Positions 35,497 through 45,829 of a stretch of 64,000 nt of DNA are shown in pieces. Position 1 is the first letter of the stretch, and each line of letters opens with the position of its first letter. Made by a program: the position numbers and the translations under genes. This stretch comes from Elymus sibiricus (Eukaryota; Streptophyta; Magnoliopsida; Poales; Poaceae): positions 28,570,781 to 28,634,780 of the forward strand of contig CM077664.1 of assembly GCA_039707655.1 (NCBI GenBank). The letters are read 5' to 3'. The notes below the pieces were generated by a model. That model did not search any database and had not been told where the DNA came from. It was given only the letters and a program-made list of their open reading frames with translations.

Positions 35497-35883
35497 TCGG
35501 CCCCACCGAAATTCTCTATCCGGCCTCACCGAGTTCACCAAGACTTAGCCACTGCCAAAACCCTAACAAATCGGATCCACCGAAATGGATCTCGGTCCCA
35601 CCGAGATGGCCTTGCCAACTCTCTGTAATCGTTTGCACTCACTTCGGTCTCACCGAGTTTTGCAAATCGGTCTCACCGAGATGGCTTGCTAACTCTCTGT
35701 TGCCTTATTGCTTCACTTCGGTCCTACCGAGTTGATGCAATCGGTGCCACCGAGATGAGGATTGCCCTAGCCATTGCACTTCGGTCCATCCGAGTTGTTC
35801 CTATCGGTCCCACCGAGATTCCTAAAGTTCATATCTTTTACACAGTTCGGTGCTACCGAGATTATTGTTTCGGTGCCACCGAG
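35497..35883 (+). promoter_or_regulatory. Array of six palindrome pairs in the LTR
   Basis: TCGGTnnCACCGA-type palindromes start at 35497/35520, 35571/35592, 35644/35667, 35718/35741, 35781/35804 and 35847/35870. Spacing within a pair is 21-23 bp, about two helical turns, and from pair to pair 63-74 bp. The array ends about 40 bp before a TATA box, as upstream activator sites would. Confidence 0.7.
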
Positions 35884-35923
35884 TTGGGTCAAAAGTGTGT
35901 AACGGTTGCATTTTGTGTGGAGG

Positions 35924-35932
35924 CTATATATA
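35924..35932 (+). promoter_or_regulatory. LTR TATA box
   Basis: CTATATATACCCC directly after the palindrome array; transcription of the element should start about 30 bp downstream. Confidence 0.7.
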
Positions 35933-36728
35933 CCCCTCCACCACATCCTTCTCAGTAAGGAGAGTCATCAGAACGTGCCTACACTTCCACCATACATTTT
36001 CTGAGAGAGAACCACCTACTCATGTGTTGAGATCAAGATATTCCATTCCTACCATTTGAACCTTGATCTCTAGCCTTTCCCAAGTTGCTTTCCACTCAAA
36101 TCCTTCTTCCACCATAGCCAAATCTGTGAGGAGTCGTTTGAGTGCTGGGAAGACTATCATTTGAAGCACAAGAGCAAGGAGTTCATCAACAACACACCGT
36201 CTATTACCTTTTGGAGAGTGGTGTCTCCTAGATTGGTTAGGTGTCACTTGGGAGCCTCTGACATGATGTGGAGTTGAACCAAGAGTTTGTAAGGGCAAGG
36301 AGATCACCTACTTCGTGAAGATCTACCCCGAGTGAGGCTAGTCCTTCGTGGATGTAAGCCATGGTGGAATAGACAAGTTTGCTTCTTCGTGGACCCTTCG
36401 TGGGTGGAGCCCTTCGTGGACTCGCGCAGCCGTTACCCTTCGTGGGTTGAAGTCTCCATCAACGTGGACGTACGATAGCACCACCTATCGGAACCACGCC
36501 AAAAACCACCGTGTCTTCATTGTGTTTGATATCTCCGATCCCCTTCTTTACATACATATGCAATTGCTTACTTTCCGCTGCTATACTCTTAGAATTGCAT
36601 GTGTAGGGTGATGCTTGACTTGTATTGCTGCTAAAATCTGCCTACAACTAAAATTGGGAAAAGGTTAGGTTTTATTTGGTCAAGTAGTCTAATCACCCCC
36701 CCTCTAGACATACTTCGAATCCTACAAG

Positions 36729-36740
36729 TGATATCAGAGC
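36729..36740 (+). other. Primer binding site, tRNA-iMet type
   Basis: TGATATCAGAGC, two bases after the left LTR; one mismatch from TGGTATCAGAGC, complementary to the 3' end of initiator tRNA-Met, usual in copia elements. Confidence 0.85.
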
Positions 36741-36810
36741 TTTGGTCTCCGTAAGCCTTGATTTCCATTGCTTTGGTGATCATATCCTTGGCTTCACAAC
36801 CAAGGAGAGT

Positions 36811-39001
36811 ATGGCGTCTAGTGTGGGTAACTATCACCGTAGAGGTCCATATTTTGATGGTACAAACTTTGCTAGTTGGAAACATAAGATGAAAATGCAT
36901 ATTCTTGGTCATAACCCTGCTGTTTGGGCTATTGTTCGTGTTGACTTGCAAGGTGACTTCTTTGAGGATGGCAAGGAACCGGATCGTGAGGCAACCCCGA
37001 AAGAATTGAAGATGTTGCAATACAATGCTCAACCTTGTGACATTCTATTCAACGGTTTATGTCCCGAAGAATTCAACAAAATCAGCCGCCTCGAGAATGC
37101 AAAGGAAATTTGGGATACTTTGGTTGATATGCATGAGGTATCGAGTCCATCAAGGAATCTAAGTTGGATGTGCTTCAAAGTCAACTTGACAAGTTCAAGA
37201 TGAAGGATGGTGAAGGAGTCGCTGAAATGTACTCTAGACTTGCTCTCATCACAAATGAGATTGCCGGCTTAGGAAGTGAAGAGATGACCGACAAATTCAT
37301 CATCAAGAAGATACTTAGAGCTTTGGATGGAAAATATGATATCGTTTGCACATTGATCCAAATGATGCCAAATTACAAAGATCTCAAGCCCACGGAAGTC
37401 ATTGGAAGGATTGTTGCTCATGAAATGTCACTCAAGGACAAAGAGGAGCTACACAACAAATCAAGTGGTGCTTACAAAGCCTCAACCGATGCTCCAACAA
37501 CTTCAAGTGACAAGCTAGTATCCAATGAAGAGACTAGCCTAATGGTGAAAAGGTTCAACAAGTTCTCCAAGAACAAAGGGAAAGAAAGAAGCTCTAGCTC
37601 AAGACACTATGAGAGAAGATCATCAAGTCATGAGCGTAATTGCTACAATTGTGGAAAGGCCGGACACTATTCCAATGAGTGTACGGCTCCCTACAAGAAA
37701 AGAGACGAATCACCAAGAGGAAGACATAGAAGAGATGAATCACCTCATAAGGAGAGAAGGAGTAGAGATGATCATTATGAACGAAGACACTCTCGAAGAA
37801 GCAAGGATTCGGAGAGGAAGGACAAGTCATCCAAGAGCTACACAAGAAGAAGACATCAAGCTCATGTTGGTGAATGGGTTTCCGGCTCCGACTCCGACAA
37901 CCACTCCGAGAGAAGTTATCACTCCAATTCCGACTATAGTCATGATGAAGGTGTTGCCGGACTTGCCCTTGTGTCATCCAACTCCTATGATCTATTTGAC
38001 TCACCAAATGAAGGAATTGGAAGATGCTACATGGCAAAAGGCCCCAAGGTATCACACCCCGAGTATCTTGATTTCAATAGTGATGAAGATGATTTGCTTG
38101 GTGATGATGATTTACTTGTTGATAGGGCAAGTGATGTGAGCTATAATGAAAATGCTAGTAATCATGATAGTCAAGAGGAAACGAGTGACAATGCTATGAA
38201 AGAGATTGAGCGTCTAACTAAAGAACTAAATGCTCTTAAGTTAGCTCATGAAACAACTCAAGAGGATCATAGAGAACTTCTAAGAACTCATGAGAAGCTA
38301 CGCTTCGAGAAGCTAAATTTAGAGCAAGAGCATGAGTTTCTTAAAGCTATCAATGACGATCTTCGAAAGAAGCGTTCTTCATATCTTGCCAAACGTTTAC
38401 TCTTGTCTACCTTTATGCCACAAGTTAAACCTAAGCAAACTAGCAACAAGGGTAAAAAGGGTTCTACCTCTAGTAGTAACAATAACAATGCTAAATCCAA
38501 TGTTGTTGCTTCTAGTAGTTCTATTGATTCCACTAATAATTCTCTTAGCCAAGTACACTTGAGCAAGAAAATGTGCTATTGAAAGGAATTATAGAAAAAG
38601 GTGTCTACAAGAGCCTTGCTGGGAGTAAGCAATTTGAGGAAATTGTACGCAAGCAAGGAAGGCACCGAAAGAACCAAGGTGTTGGTTTTGAACGAAAGTT
38701 CAATGCCAATGGAGTTGAGTGGGAAGAAGATCAATACCCCAAGACGAAGTTTGTTCCTCAACAAGAGAAGTATGATCCTACTTCCTTCAAGGGAACACGA
38801 GCTCAAGAAGATCTTCCACCACAAGACCACAAGCTAAAAGGCAAGGACAAGCTTCAAGAAGAGATTGATTCATTTGAAGAAGCTCCTCAAGCCATGGTCA
38901 AGTGGGTTCCCAAGACTTCATCAAGTTCTACTTCATCAAGTGCTACTACAACTCCAAGGATTCCCATCAAGTTGATGTGGGTCCAAAATAAGAAGAACTA
39001 G
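36811..39001 (+). pseudogene. Gag-like protein of the copia-like element (frameshifted)
   Basis: ATG at 36811 (MASSVGNYHRRGPYFDGTNF). The N-terminal half matches the copia gag family (DUF4219/UBN2 type: DGTNFASWKHKMKMHILGH). A CCHC zinc knuckle CYNCGKAGHYSNEC lies near 37640, followed by an Arg/Ser-rich region, an acidic stretch and a long coiled coil (near 38190-38380). The frame shifts near 37138 (one base lost) and again near 38560, after which it runs to a stop at 38999-39001 (KGIIEKGVYKSLAGSKQ). Gag would pack element RNA into particles. No protease or polymerase follows. Confidence 0.85.
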
Positions 39002-40054
39002 AGAGTTCTTGAGGGTGACTCCGCCGACAAACTTCACTCATATACTTTATGGCAAGAACTTGTGCAACCAACTTCCACATTTTGCACTAGTTCATGGAGT
39101 CACAAACCCTCTTGTTGGTAAGGCAAGGGACAAGGTATTCAATGCATTCATGGACATCAACATATGTGTATTTCACTCTATGTCTATGGATATCCTTGTA
39201 TGTTCCTTGTGTGGGACTAACCCATGTAGGTATTGAAAGCACAAAACTCCAAAGGATTGCTCCCAACTCTTGATGGTCTACATCAACATTGAGCATCCAC
39301 ATCTTCAACATCTACATGAAGTCATCATTGACAAAACCCAAGGTTAGTTCATCCCTCTTAGGGGGGATATCACATCTAGGGGGAGCTTTGCTCTAAACAA
39401 TTAAGCTAAAGCAACTCTAATGGTGTGAACACATCAATGCTTTATGTAAAAGTGGCAACCCCACTTGTGCTTAAACGATGAGTATGACCTATGATCAAAT
39501 GTTCTCATTTGGCTCCTAAGTCAATATACTCATATATAGATGACCTAGTCATCGCCATTGCTCGCTAGATGCTAGAATTGGTTGTGCATGTTTGACACAT
39601 ATTTCATTTGCTATCTTATTGTGTGAGCATGTTGGTTTGCATGTTTTTATCATTCGAGGACATCCATTTGTTGTTTTGATTGTCTCGGTTTTTCTGGCCA
39701 AGTGGATGTACAAGAATGCCTAAGTACCTTCTCTAGCTATCTATGCTTTCTTGTCTCAAATTCTATTCTTGCTGCATCACAAAAATTGAACAAGTCATTT
39801 TTGAACCTTCCGGGTGAGGAGCACTCGGAGCCACCGATCTGAAAGGGCTGAACCTCCAAAACCTTCTAAATGATTTCGGCCGAACCAACTATCTCAAACT
39901 TGGTCCAACCGAAATCACTTAGACTAATCTAGGTTTTCCATCTCGGTGCTACCGAGTTTAACCATTTCGGAGCCACCGATGTGCTAAACTGCGTGCAGTT
40001 ACACATATCGGTGCCACCGAGTTGTTCAACTCGGTGCCACCGACAGCGTACGGG
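39002..40054 (+). promoter_or_regulatory. Spacer and internal promoter of the copia-like element
   Basis: 39002-39800 is non-coding, with purine-rich tracts near 39357-39382. From 39830 the TCGGTnnnACCGA palindromes reappear, with clear pairs at 39942/39967 and 40008/40031, just before TATATATAT at 40055. This repeats the LTR layout and suggests a second promoter for the accessory ORF. Confidence 0.6.
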
Positions 40055-40063
40055 TATATATAT
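40055..40063 (+). promoter_or_regulatory. Internal TATA box of the copia-like element
   Basis: GGGTATATATATCGCGCGG, 24 bp after the start of the last palindrome. A GC-rich leader exon follows to 40243 (donor GG|GTGAGA), and an acceptor TTCACAG ends at 40736, 15 bp before the ATG of the accessory ORF. Three more palindrome pairs sit in the intron (40466/40489, 40531/40552, 40594/40617). Confidence 0.6.
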
Positions 40064-40751
40064 CGCGCGGACCGAACGGTTGAAATTTCTCGACCCCACT
40101 CGTTCCCGCACCCCGTTGCTGCCGTCGCCCTTCGTCTTCGGACTTCGCCGTCGTCTCCAGCGCGCTCTCGCCGCCGGATTCCGCTGCCGTCAACGGCAAT
40201 CTGCCCCGCCGTTGCCGCCGTAGAGAGTCTCCACCGAGTTAGGGTGAGATTCGATCCCTTTCGTGCTTCCATTCTCCGATTCAATGCACGTTAGGAATGG
40301 CATGATTCTTGCCACGATTACAATGCTAATTCCACCAGGAGAATTCCGTAGATTAGATTCGAGCGAAATTTTTAGGTTTAAGTTTCCGCCGAATGCATCT
40401 TGGACCGACCGATTCGAAATTTTCGGCCCCACCGATTTGGCCTCTGGCCATAGCACTAGTACGTCTCGGTGCCACCGAGTTGTATGAATCGGTGAGACCG
40501 AAAGTAAAGTCTCAGTGAAACCCTAGCATCTCGGAGCCACCGAAACCCATCTCGGTCTGACCGAAATGGCGTGTAAGGTTTCTGTAGTATGCTTCGGTGT
40601 CACCGAGATGATCAACTCGGTCCATCCGAAATGCATCCTGTGAAAACTTGAAACTAAAAGTTGAACTCAAATTTTATGAAAAACTTCTGCTTTTTGTGAT
40701 GACTCATCTACTCTGCCCATACCCATCTATTCACAGGGTCAGCTCAACAAG

Positions 40752-42831
40752 ATGTCAAGTGGCAGTGACAGTCAGAACAGGTCTGAACAGCATGCAGAAC
40801 TTAGTGAAGGGTCAAGCCCTGATGAGAGTTTCTATGAGGGAGAGAGGAGCTCTCCAGATCTTCCAAAGGCAGCCACCAGAACGAGGAAGAAGAAAACCTC
40901 AGACAGTGAGGATGAAGATTTTGTTGCTAGTGAAGGAGCAACAAAGAAGAAGAGAGTTGTGCTTGTTAAGGAGTACAGCACCAAACCATCATCTGCCAAA
41001 GAGAGGACTGCTGTGAGGAAAGTCCCTAAGCAGACTATGCAATTCACTCTTGAAGAGCCTAGTGACACAGAGGCAGCTGCAAGAGCTAAGAAGAAGAGAG
41101 TAAGGAAAACTCATGCCCGAGTGATTGGCAGACCCTCCATGATGATTGATGAGGAGGAAGAGGAGGAGGAGCCAGTAGCCACTGCAACCCCTGCAAAAGC
41201 TCAGAAACTTATGTCTGATGCAATCAGGACCTTTGCCCCCACCAAGTCCAAACCAAAAGCTCCAGCACCCAAGAGGTCAACCAGGAACATTTCAGCTGCT
41301 GAGAAGAACAAGGCCCCAGTGCCTGAGGTAAATGTTGATGAAGAGCCACTAGTGCTCAGAAAGTTGAAGCCCAAGATTCCAGACCATGACAATGCACACC
41401 CAGTTGCGGAGAACAATGATGCTGAGGAAGGATAAAGGACTGCGTCAGTGGAGACAGTCAGATCCTTATGCTATAAGGAGGAAGACAGTGTGTGATTATC
41501 GCTTTCACACTCGTGAACAACATGATTTCTATGAAACAGTATTGCTCGACAAGACGCCCATTGTTAGTGACATGAAATGGGTGGATTGGGAATACATCGA
41601 TGAGAATGAGGATTATTTTCCCCATGTTCATGAGAGCTTCAGGATTGCAGGTGTTGATGACTTTGTCGAAAAGAAGTTGACCAAGTGGAATGACAAAATG
41701 GTCATGCAATTCTACTCTACTGCACACTTCTATCCAGATGGCCGGATTGTGTGGATGACTGAAGGTATCAGGTACCAGTCAACCATCTCTGAGTGGGCAA
41801 GTCTTCTTGGTGCCCCCAAGGAAGAGGACGATGACATTTATATCTATGCTAAGCTCAAGATGGATCACAACACCATGAAGAACATGTACACTGCTATCCC
41901 CCAGAAGGACATTGAGACTCATAAGCTTGGATCAGTGAAGCATCTGCTACCAGGACTGGCCACCACGAACACCATCTTGCGGTACACCCTGTTACCCAAG
42001 TCAGGAGATGACAAAATGATTCGTGGCCACTCCATCAATTTGCTGCATTTGTTTGATACACCTCAGAAATTCAAGGTGATGAGCCTGATAGTATTAACTA
42101 TCAAGAGGACTGCAGCTGATCAGAAGAGATCGTGCGGATATGCTCCACACATTCAGCTATTGATAAATTCCAAGGTTGGAACCAGCACATACCTTCTTGA
42201 TCGAGAGCATTTGCCATTGCATCCAGAGTTTGAGGATAATGTCATAGTGATGGATCCTTCGCATCCCATTTCTGTACAAGCTCAAGAGAAGATCCGCAAA
42301 GCCAAAGAAGCAAAAGCAGCTCAGGAGGCAACAGCTCCCAATGCTCCGATTGCAAATCTTAAGTCTAAGTCTGACCAAATGACTTATCTGCTTGAAGCCA
42401 CCCTGAGGATTGAGCGAAGTCTGGCCAACCTCACCCAGCACCAGGCTAGCCTAGAGCGGATAATCAAGACTAAATTTCATGATTTGGATGTCAAGGTCAC
42501 AGAGATTCAGACGATAGTGGAGAAGCTGCAGAGTGATGTTGATGCTGTCAAGACAGCCCCATCAGATGACAGTGGAGGTGACAGACCTACCACAGAGCGT
42601 TTTCAGACAGTGCCTAGGGCAGCCAGGTCTGCTGCAGTGCCAGTTGTGGATCCACGGACCACAGTCTCTGCACCTGCTACTGCCGCCACAGTGCCACCTC
42701 AGGTCTCCACTCCACCAGCCCAGCAAACATCCGCCGAAGTCTTCGCGGACGCTCTTATCTCAACGCCATCTACGCACACCGGAGCTGCCAGCAGGAGATC
42801 ACCTTCAGGAGCTTCGGAGGACCGTGCTTAG
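40752..42831 (+). pseudogene. Accessory protein of the copia-like element (one frameshift)
   Basis: ATG at 40752, 15 bp after a splice acceptor. The N-terminal 225 residues are charged and disordered, with basic clusters (RTRKKKTSDSEDEDF, KKRVRKTHARVIGRP), as in nuclear proteins. After a 1-nt frameshift near 41430 the frame continues (LRQWRQSDPYAIRRKTVCDY) into a domain I know from grass genomes as 'putative plant transposon protein' (GRIVWMTEGIRYQSTISEW). The C-terminus has a coiled coil (near 42370-42550) and a Pro/Thr/Ala-rich tail; stop at 42829-42831. Its role is unknown; a structural or nuclear-import function is a guess. Confidence 0.75.
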
Positions 42832-43361
42832 AGTGCCGACTAGTCCTATACCTATTCGAACATTTTGGTACTTGTTGCCAAAGGGGTAGAATTTGTATAT
42901 ATCATAGGCTTCGAGAGAGAGTGTTTCTATTTTGTTTCTCTCGAGTTCTTTTGCTACAATTTGCTTCTTGGTACTTTGTTATGTGTGTGCTTGCTATAGT
43001 GTCTATGAGATATTCTGTCGTTTATGCTTGTGATTGGTCATACTATGCTTATTGTGATGTTCAATGCTTAATCTTATCATTATCTTGCATGATCACTCAC
43101 TCACTTGTTGGTGATGCGTGCTTTCTATTTCAATCATATCATTTTGCGTGCTCCACCAAGATGTATGTGACATGGAAGAGTGACCCATGAGCCTAATCGA
43201 TTGTGCATTTGCATTCAAACGCAAATTTTTAATAATGCACAAATTTAGGGGGAGCTCTTGCTTATCACATACTTCTCAAAGCGACGATGCATTTCATTCA
43301 TTTAATCTTTTGTCGAAGCTTTGATCTATATGTTGTCATCAATTAACAAAAAGGGGGAGAT
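42832..43361 (+). other. 3' non-coding part and polypurine tract of the copia-like element
   Basis: No coding capacity. Polypurine tract AAAAAGGGGGAGA at 43348-43360 primes second-strand synthesis next to the right LTR. A similar G-run lies at 43248-43254. Confidence 0.75.
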
Positions 43362-44190
43362 TGATAGCACATTTGCTCCCTTGGTGGTTTTGGTAATTTA
43401 TAACAACATATATCTCATTGAACTAATGTCCATTCAAGTTAAAGATTTCAGGATGTTCAATGATTGGCATGGCATGGACTAGAGATGTGGACCCCTCAAA
43501 ATGCTAGGAACAGGGATTGGCAAAAGATCAAGACTCTACATTTTTGGTTTAGTGATCCAAGATCACATTGAGTCCATAGGAAAGCCAATACTATTAAAAG
43601 GGGATGAGGTGTTGCTTAATAGTCTCTTTGCTCAAGTGCTTAGTGACAGTACTCCTAAACCCTCAACCACTCTCTCAATCCCAAATATGTCCAAAACCCA
43701 TATTCCAACTTGGCCCCACCAAAATTCTCTATCCGGCCTCACCGAGTTCACCAAGACTTAGCCACTGCCAAAACCCTAACAAATCGGATCCACCGAAATG
43801 GATCTCGGTCCCACCGAGATGGCCATGGTGGAATAGACAAGGTCGCTTCTTCGTGGACCCTTCGCGGGTGGAGCCCTTCGTGGACTCGCGCAGCCGTTAC
43901 CCTTCGTGGGTTGAAGTCTCCATCAAGGTGGATGTACGATAGCACCACCTATCAGAACCACGCCAAAAACCACCGTGTCTTCATTGCGTTTGATATCTCC
44001 GATCCCCTTCTTTACATACATATGCAATTGCTTACTTTCCGCTGCTATACTCTTAGAATTGCATGTGTAGGGTGATGCTTGACTTGTATTGCTGCTAAAA
44101 TCTGCCTACAACTAAAATTGGGAAAAGGTTAGGTTTTATTTGGTCAAGTAGTCTAATCACCCCCCCTCTAGACATACTTTCGATCCTACA
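43362..44190 (+). repeat. Right LTR of the copia-like element (749-bp internal deletion)
   Basis: 829 bp. It matches the left LTR on both sides of a gap: left-LTR bases 35612-36360 are absent. The junction lies at GGCC|ATGG (43824/43825), and both break points share GCC. The length difference of the LTRs is exactly 749 bp. The lost part contains eight of the twelve palindromes and the TATA box. Confidence 0.92.
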
Positions 44191-44439
44191 CCAGGGCGCC
44201 CTGCAAACCTTGTGTTTGCTAACTAGACAAAAAGTCGAGGTAATCATGTTCACGGTCATACTGTATGTCGTCGGCAGCGTGGTTAGAAGCCCCGGTTTCG
44301 TCGTTGTTCGACATGTTTCCTACGATTAAGTCTGCTCGTTTAATTCTTAAACTATAATAAAATGAGTAATGACATAAAAAAAGGCCTATGGTTTGCCGGA
44401 ATGCCGTTTCATTCCCATCCCAGCAAATCCCGGGCACTC

Positions 44440-44600
44440 GATATGCCTACTTTCTAGCACAAGTCATGCCGAAATTCACGGGAAATTTCGGCATGACCTT
44501 TGCTAAATAGTGGACATATCGAGCGCTTGAAATTCGCCGGAACAGAAATGAATCAACATTCAGGCAGAACATAGGCCACTCGGAGTTTCCCTGCATATAG
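44440..44600 (-). promoter_or_regulatory. Leader segment of ORF2, related to the TNP2 leader
   Basis: 44478-44590 aligns with 54848-54960 upstream of TNP2 (shared words: TTCGGCATGACCTT, GGACATAT, GAAATTCGCCG, AACATAGG). It lies about 160 bp upstream of the ORF2 start codon and is probably part of a first intron or leader. Confidence 0.65.
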
Positions 44601-44789
44601 AAAAATGCCTCTGCTTGCAAATTCAAAATGGATATCATCATGGCTGTCAAGATAGCTTCCAATATCACTCAATGGATATCATCATGTAGTACTCAAAGGT
44701 GATCATCATGCTGAAATTACAATACAAAAAGTACTAATATTCCACTAAAAAAGCTCACATAAATATCAAGCAAGCACACTCTCACTCAC

Positions 44790-45062
44790 TTACTAATATT
44801 ACACTAGAATTCTGTTAACTAAACACCTAAAATACCTAGAATTCATTTAACAGGAACTGAAAACCCTAACTCTAGAATTAACTTAACCAAACACCTAAAA
44901 TACCTAACCCTAGAATTAAGTTAACTAAGCACCTAAAATTCAGTTAACTAAAACACCTAACCCTAGAATTCAGTTAACTAAAACACCTAAACACCTAAAA
45001 TACCTAACCCTAGAATTCAGTTAACTAAAACACCTAACCCTAGAATTCAGTATACTAAAATG
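44790..45062. repeat. Tandem repeat of CCTAGAATTCAGTTAACTAA units
   Basis: Degenerate copies of CACCTAAAATACCTAACC and CTAGAATTCAGTTAACTAAA arranged head to tail in units of about 40-60 bp. No coding capacity. Confidence 0.75.
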
Positions 45063-45320
45063 AGAGAGAGGAGGGACAGGGACTTACAGCGGTTGTCAGG
45101 GGAGACGGCAGCGGGGAGGTGGAGGTCGGGGGAGACGATGGCGAGGCGGTGACGAGGCTGGGGCGCGGCGAGGGCAGGGGCTCTGGTTCCAGCGAGGGCA
45201 AGGGCTCCTGCGGCGCTCGAGGCTGGGGCGCGGCGAGGGTAGGGGCTCCGGCGGCAGAAGTGAGAGACAGTGGAATTGGGGGAGGAATGAGAAGGGAGGG
45301 AGCCCGCGCAGTGGGTTAAG
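45063..45320 (-). promoter_or_regulatory. GC-rich 5' leader exon of CACTA ORF2
   Basis: GC-rich block that on the minus strand ends in a consensus splice donor (AACCGCT|GTAAGT, near 45086). It would be spliced to the exon carrying the ORF2 start codon at 44314. Inferred from composition and the donor only. Confidence 0.45.
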
Positions 45321-45324
45321 TCAA

Positions 45325-45455
45325 AGTTAACAGTAGCGCGGGTCTGGACCCGCGCTATAGCTAACTTAGCTGTAGCATGGGCTACGCAAACACGCGCTAT
45401 AGCTAAGTTAGCTATAGCGCGGGTCCACACCCGCGCTACTGCTATACCTTTCAGT
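45325..45455. repeat. CACTA subterminal-type repeats in the middle of the element
   Basis: Inverted copies of TAGCGCGGGT and ACCCGCGCTA, alternating with GCTATAGCTAA, of the same type as at the element ends, but with no TIR nearby. They sit just upstream of the presumed ORF2 leader. Confidence 0.8.
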
Positions 45456-45640
45456 TTTCTTTTCATTTTCATTTTGTTTTTTCCTTTCTCCTTTTTCTTT
45501 TCATTTTCATTTTCTTTTTTCCTTTCTCCTTTTTCTTTTTCTTTTCATTTTATTTTCTATTCCTTGTATTTTTCTTTTGATATTCTTTTTCTTTTCATTT
45601 TCTTCTTTCCTTTCTCATTTTTCTTTTCCGATAGACGACC
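45456..45640. repeat. Pyrimidine-rich low-complexity tract
   Basis: Repeated TTTTCTTTTCATTTTC; the open frame MFFPFSFFFSF is an artefact of composition. Confidence 0.85.
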
Positions 45641-45829
45641 GAGCTGGAACCATGCATATATATTACACATCATTTGACCGATAACGATTAAGTGCGTACA
45701 CAATATATATATATATATATTCTGATCACGGGATGAGAATAATATTCTGACAACTAGTCGACCTGTCGCAGCAGTAGTAGTTGAACTTCACCCAGGAAGA
45801 GGCTGAACTTCCGCAAACATTGTCCAAAT

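Larger units (their letters stand above)
35149..36726 (+). repeat. Left LTR of the copia-like element (full length)
   Basis: 1578 bp from TGAAAGCACATT to CGAATCCTACA. Contains six pairs of TCGGTnnnACCGA palindromes, a TATA box and a long leader. Confidence 0.93.
35149..44190 (+). mobile_element. Copia-like LTR retrotransposon without pol
   Basis: 9042 bp, TG...CA ends, perfect 5-bp target duplication CCAGG (35144-35148, 44191-44195). Left LTR 35149-36726, right LTR 43362-44190. The primer site resembles tRNA-iMet and the purine tract lies at 43348-43360. It encodes a gag-like protein with a zinc knuckle and a second, accessory protein, but no protease, integrase, RT or RNase H, so it must be moved by a partner. 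LTR differences in the shared part are about nine in the first 460 bp by eye, suggesting an insertion that is not very recent. It is inserted in the first coding exon of CACTA ORF2. Confidence 0.93.
30490..44314 (-). pseudogene. CACTA ORF2: plant En/Spm-type domain with Ulp1-like C-terminus, broken and interrupted
   Basis: Starts at ATG 44314-44312 (MSNNDETGASNHAADD), is cut by the copia-like element, and continues 35143-34301, 34207-33590, about 33518-32191 and 30997-30490 with GT-AG borders. The first part resembles plant transposase Ptta/En/Spm (MHPRKFEPIASVEARKCYGN, KGRVKRAI). An acidic, Pro-rich linker follows, then a conserved block (ECKGWMLLWPKNLLRLEV), a basic nuclear-signal-like stretch (KKKQRKRPRKR) and an Ulp1-like tail. 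In the tail the Asp (YFDSS, near 30950) is kept, but the His position reads NGRAVLIVLF and the Cys position reads HNDGFYVLH. Lesions: TAG at 44219-44221, frameshifts near 34824 and 34609, TAG at 34526-34528 and 33803-33805. The last intron holds the CACTA MITE. Confidence 0.82.

Noticed and set aside
35497..35883. CRISPR-like regular repeats
   Set aside because: Short palindromes with variable spacing in a plant LTR; plants lack CRISPR arrays and the spacers are not unique inserts.
37594..38055. 153-codon minus frame over gag
   Set aside because: Shadow of the Arg/Ser-rich gag region with its zinc knuckle on the plus strand.
45325..45455. End of a further nested CACTA
   Set aside because: No CACTA terminus or 3-bp duplication found on either side; kept as internal repeats.
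45474..45677. Phe/Ser-rich frame
   Set aside because: Translation of a pyrimidine-rich low-complexity tract.
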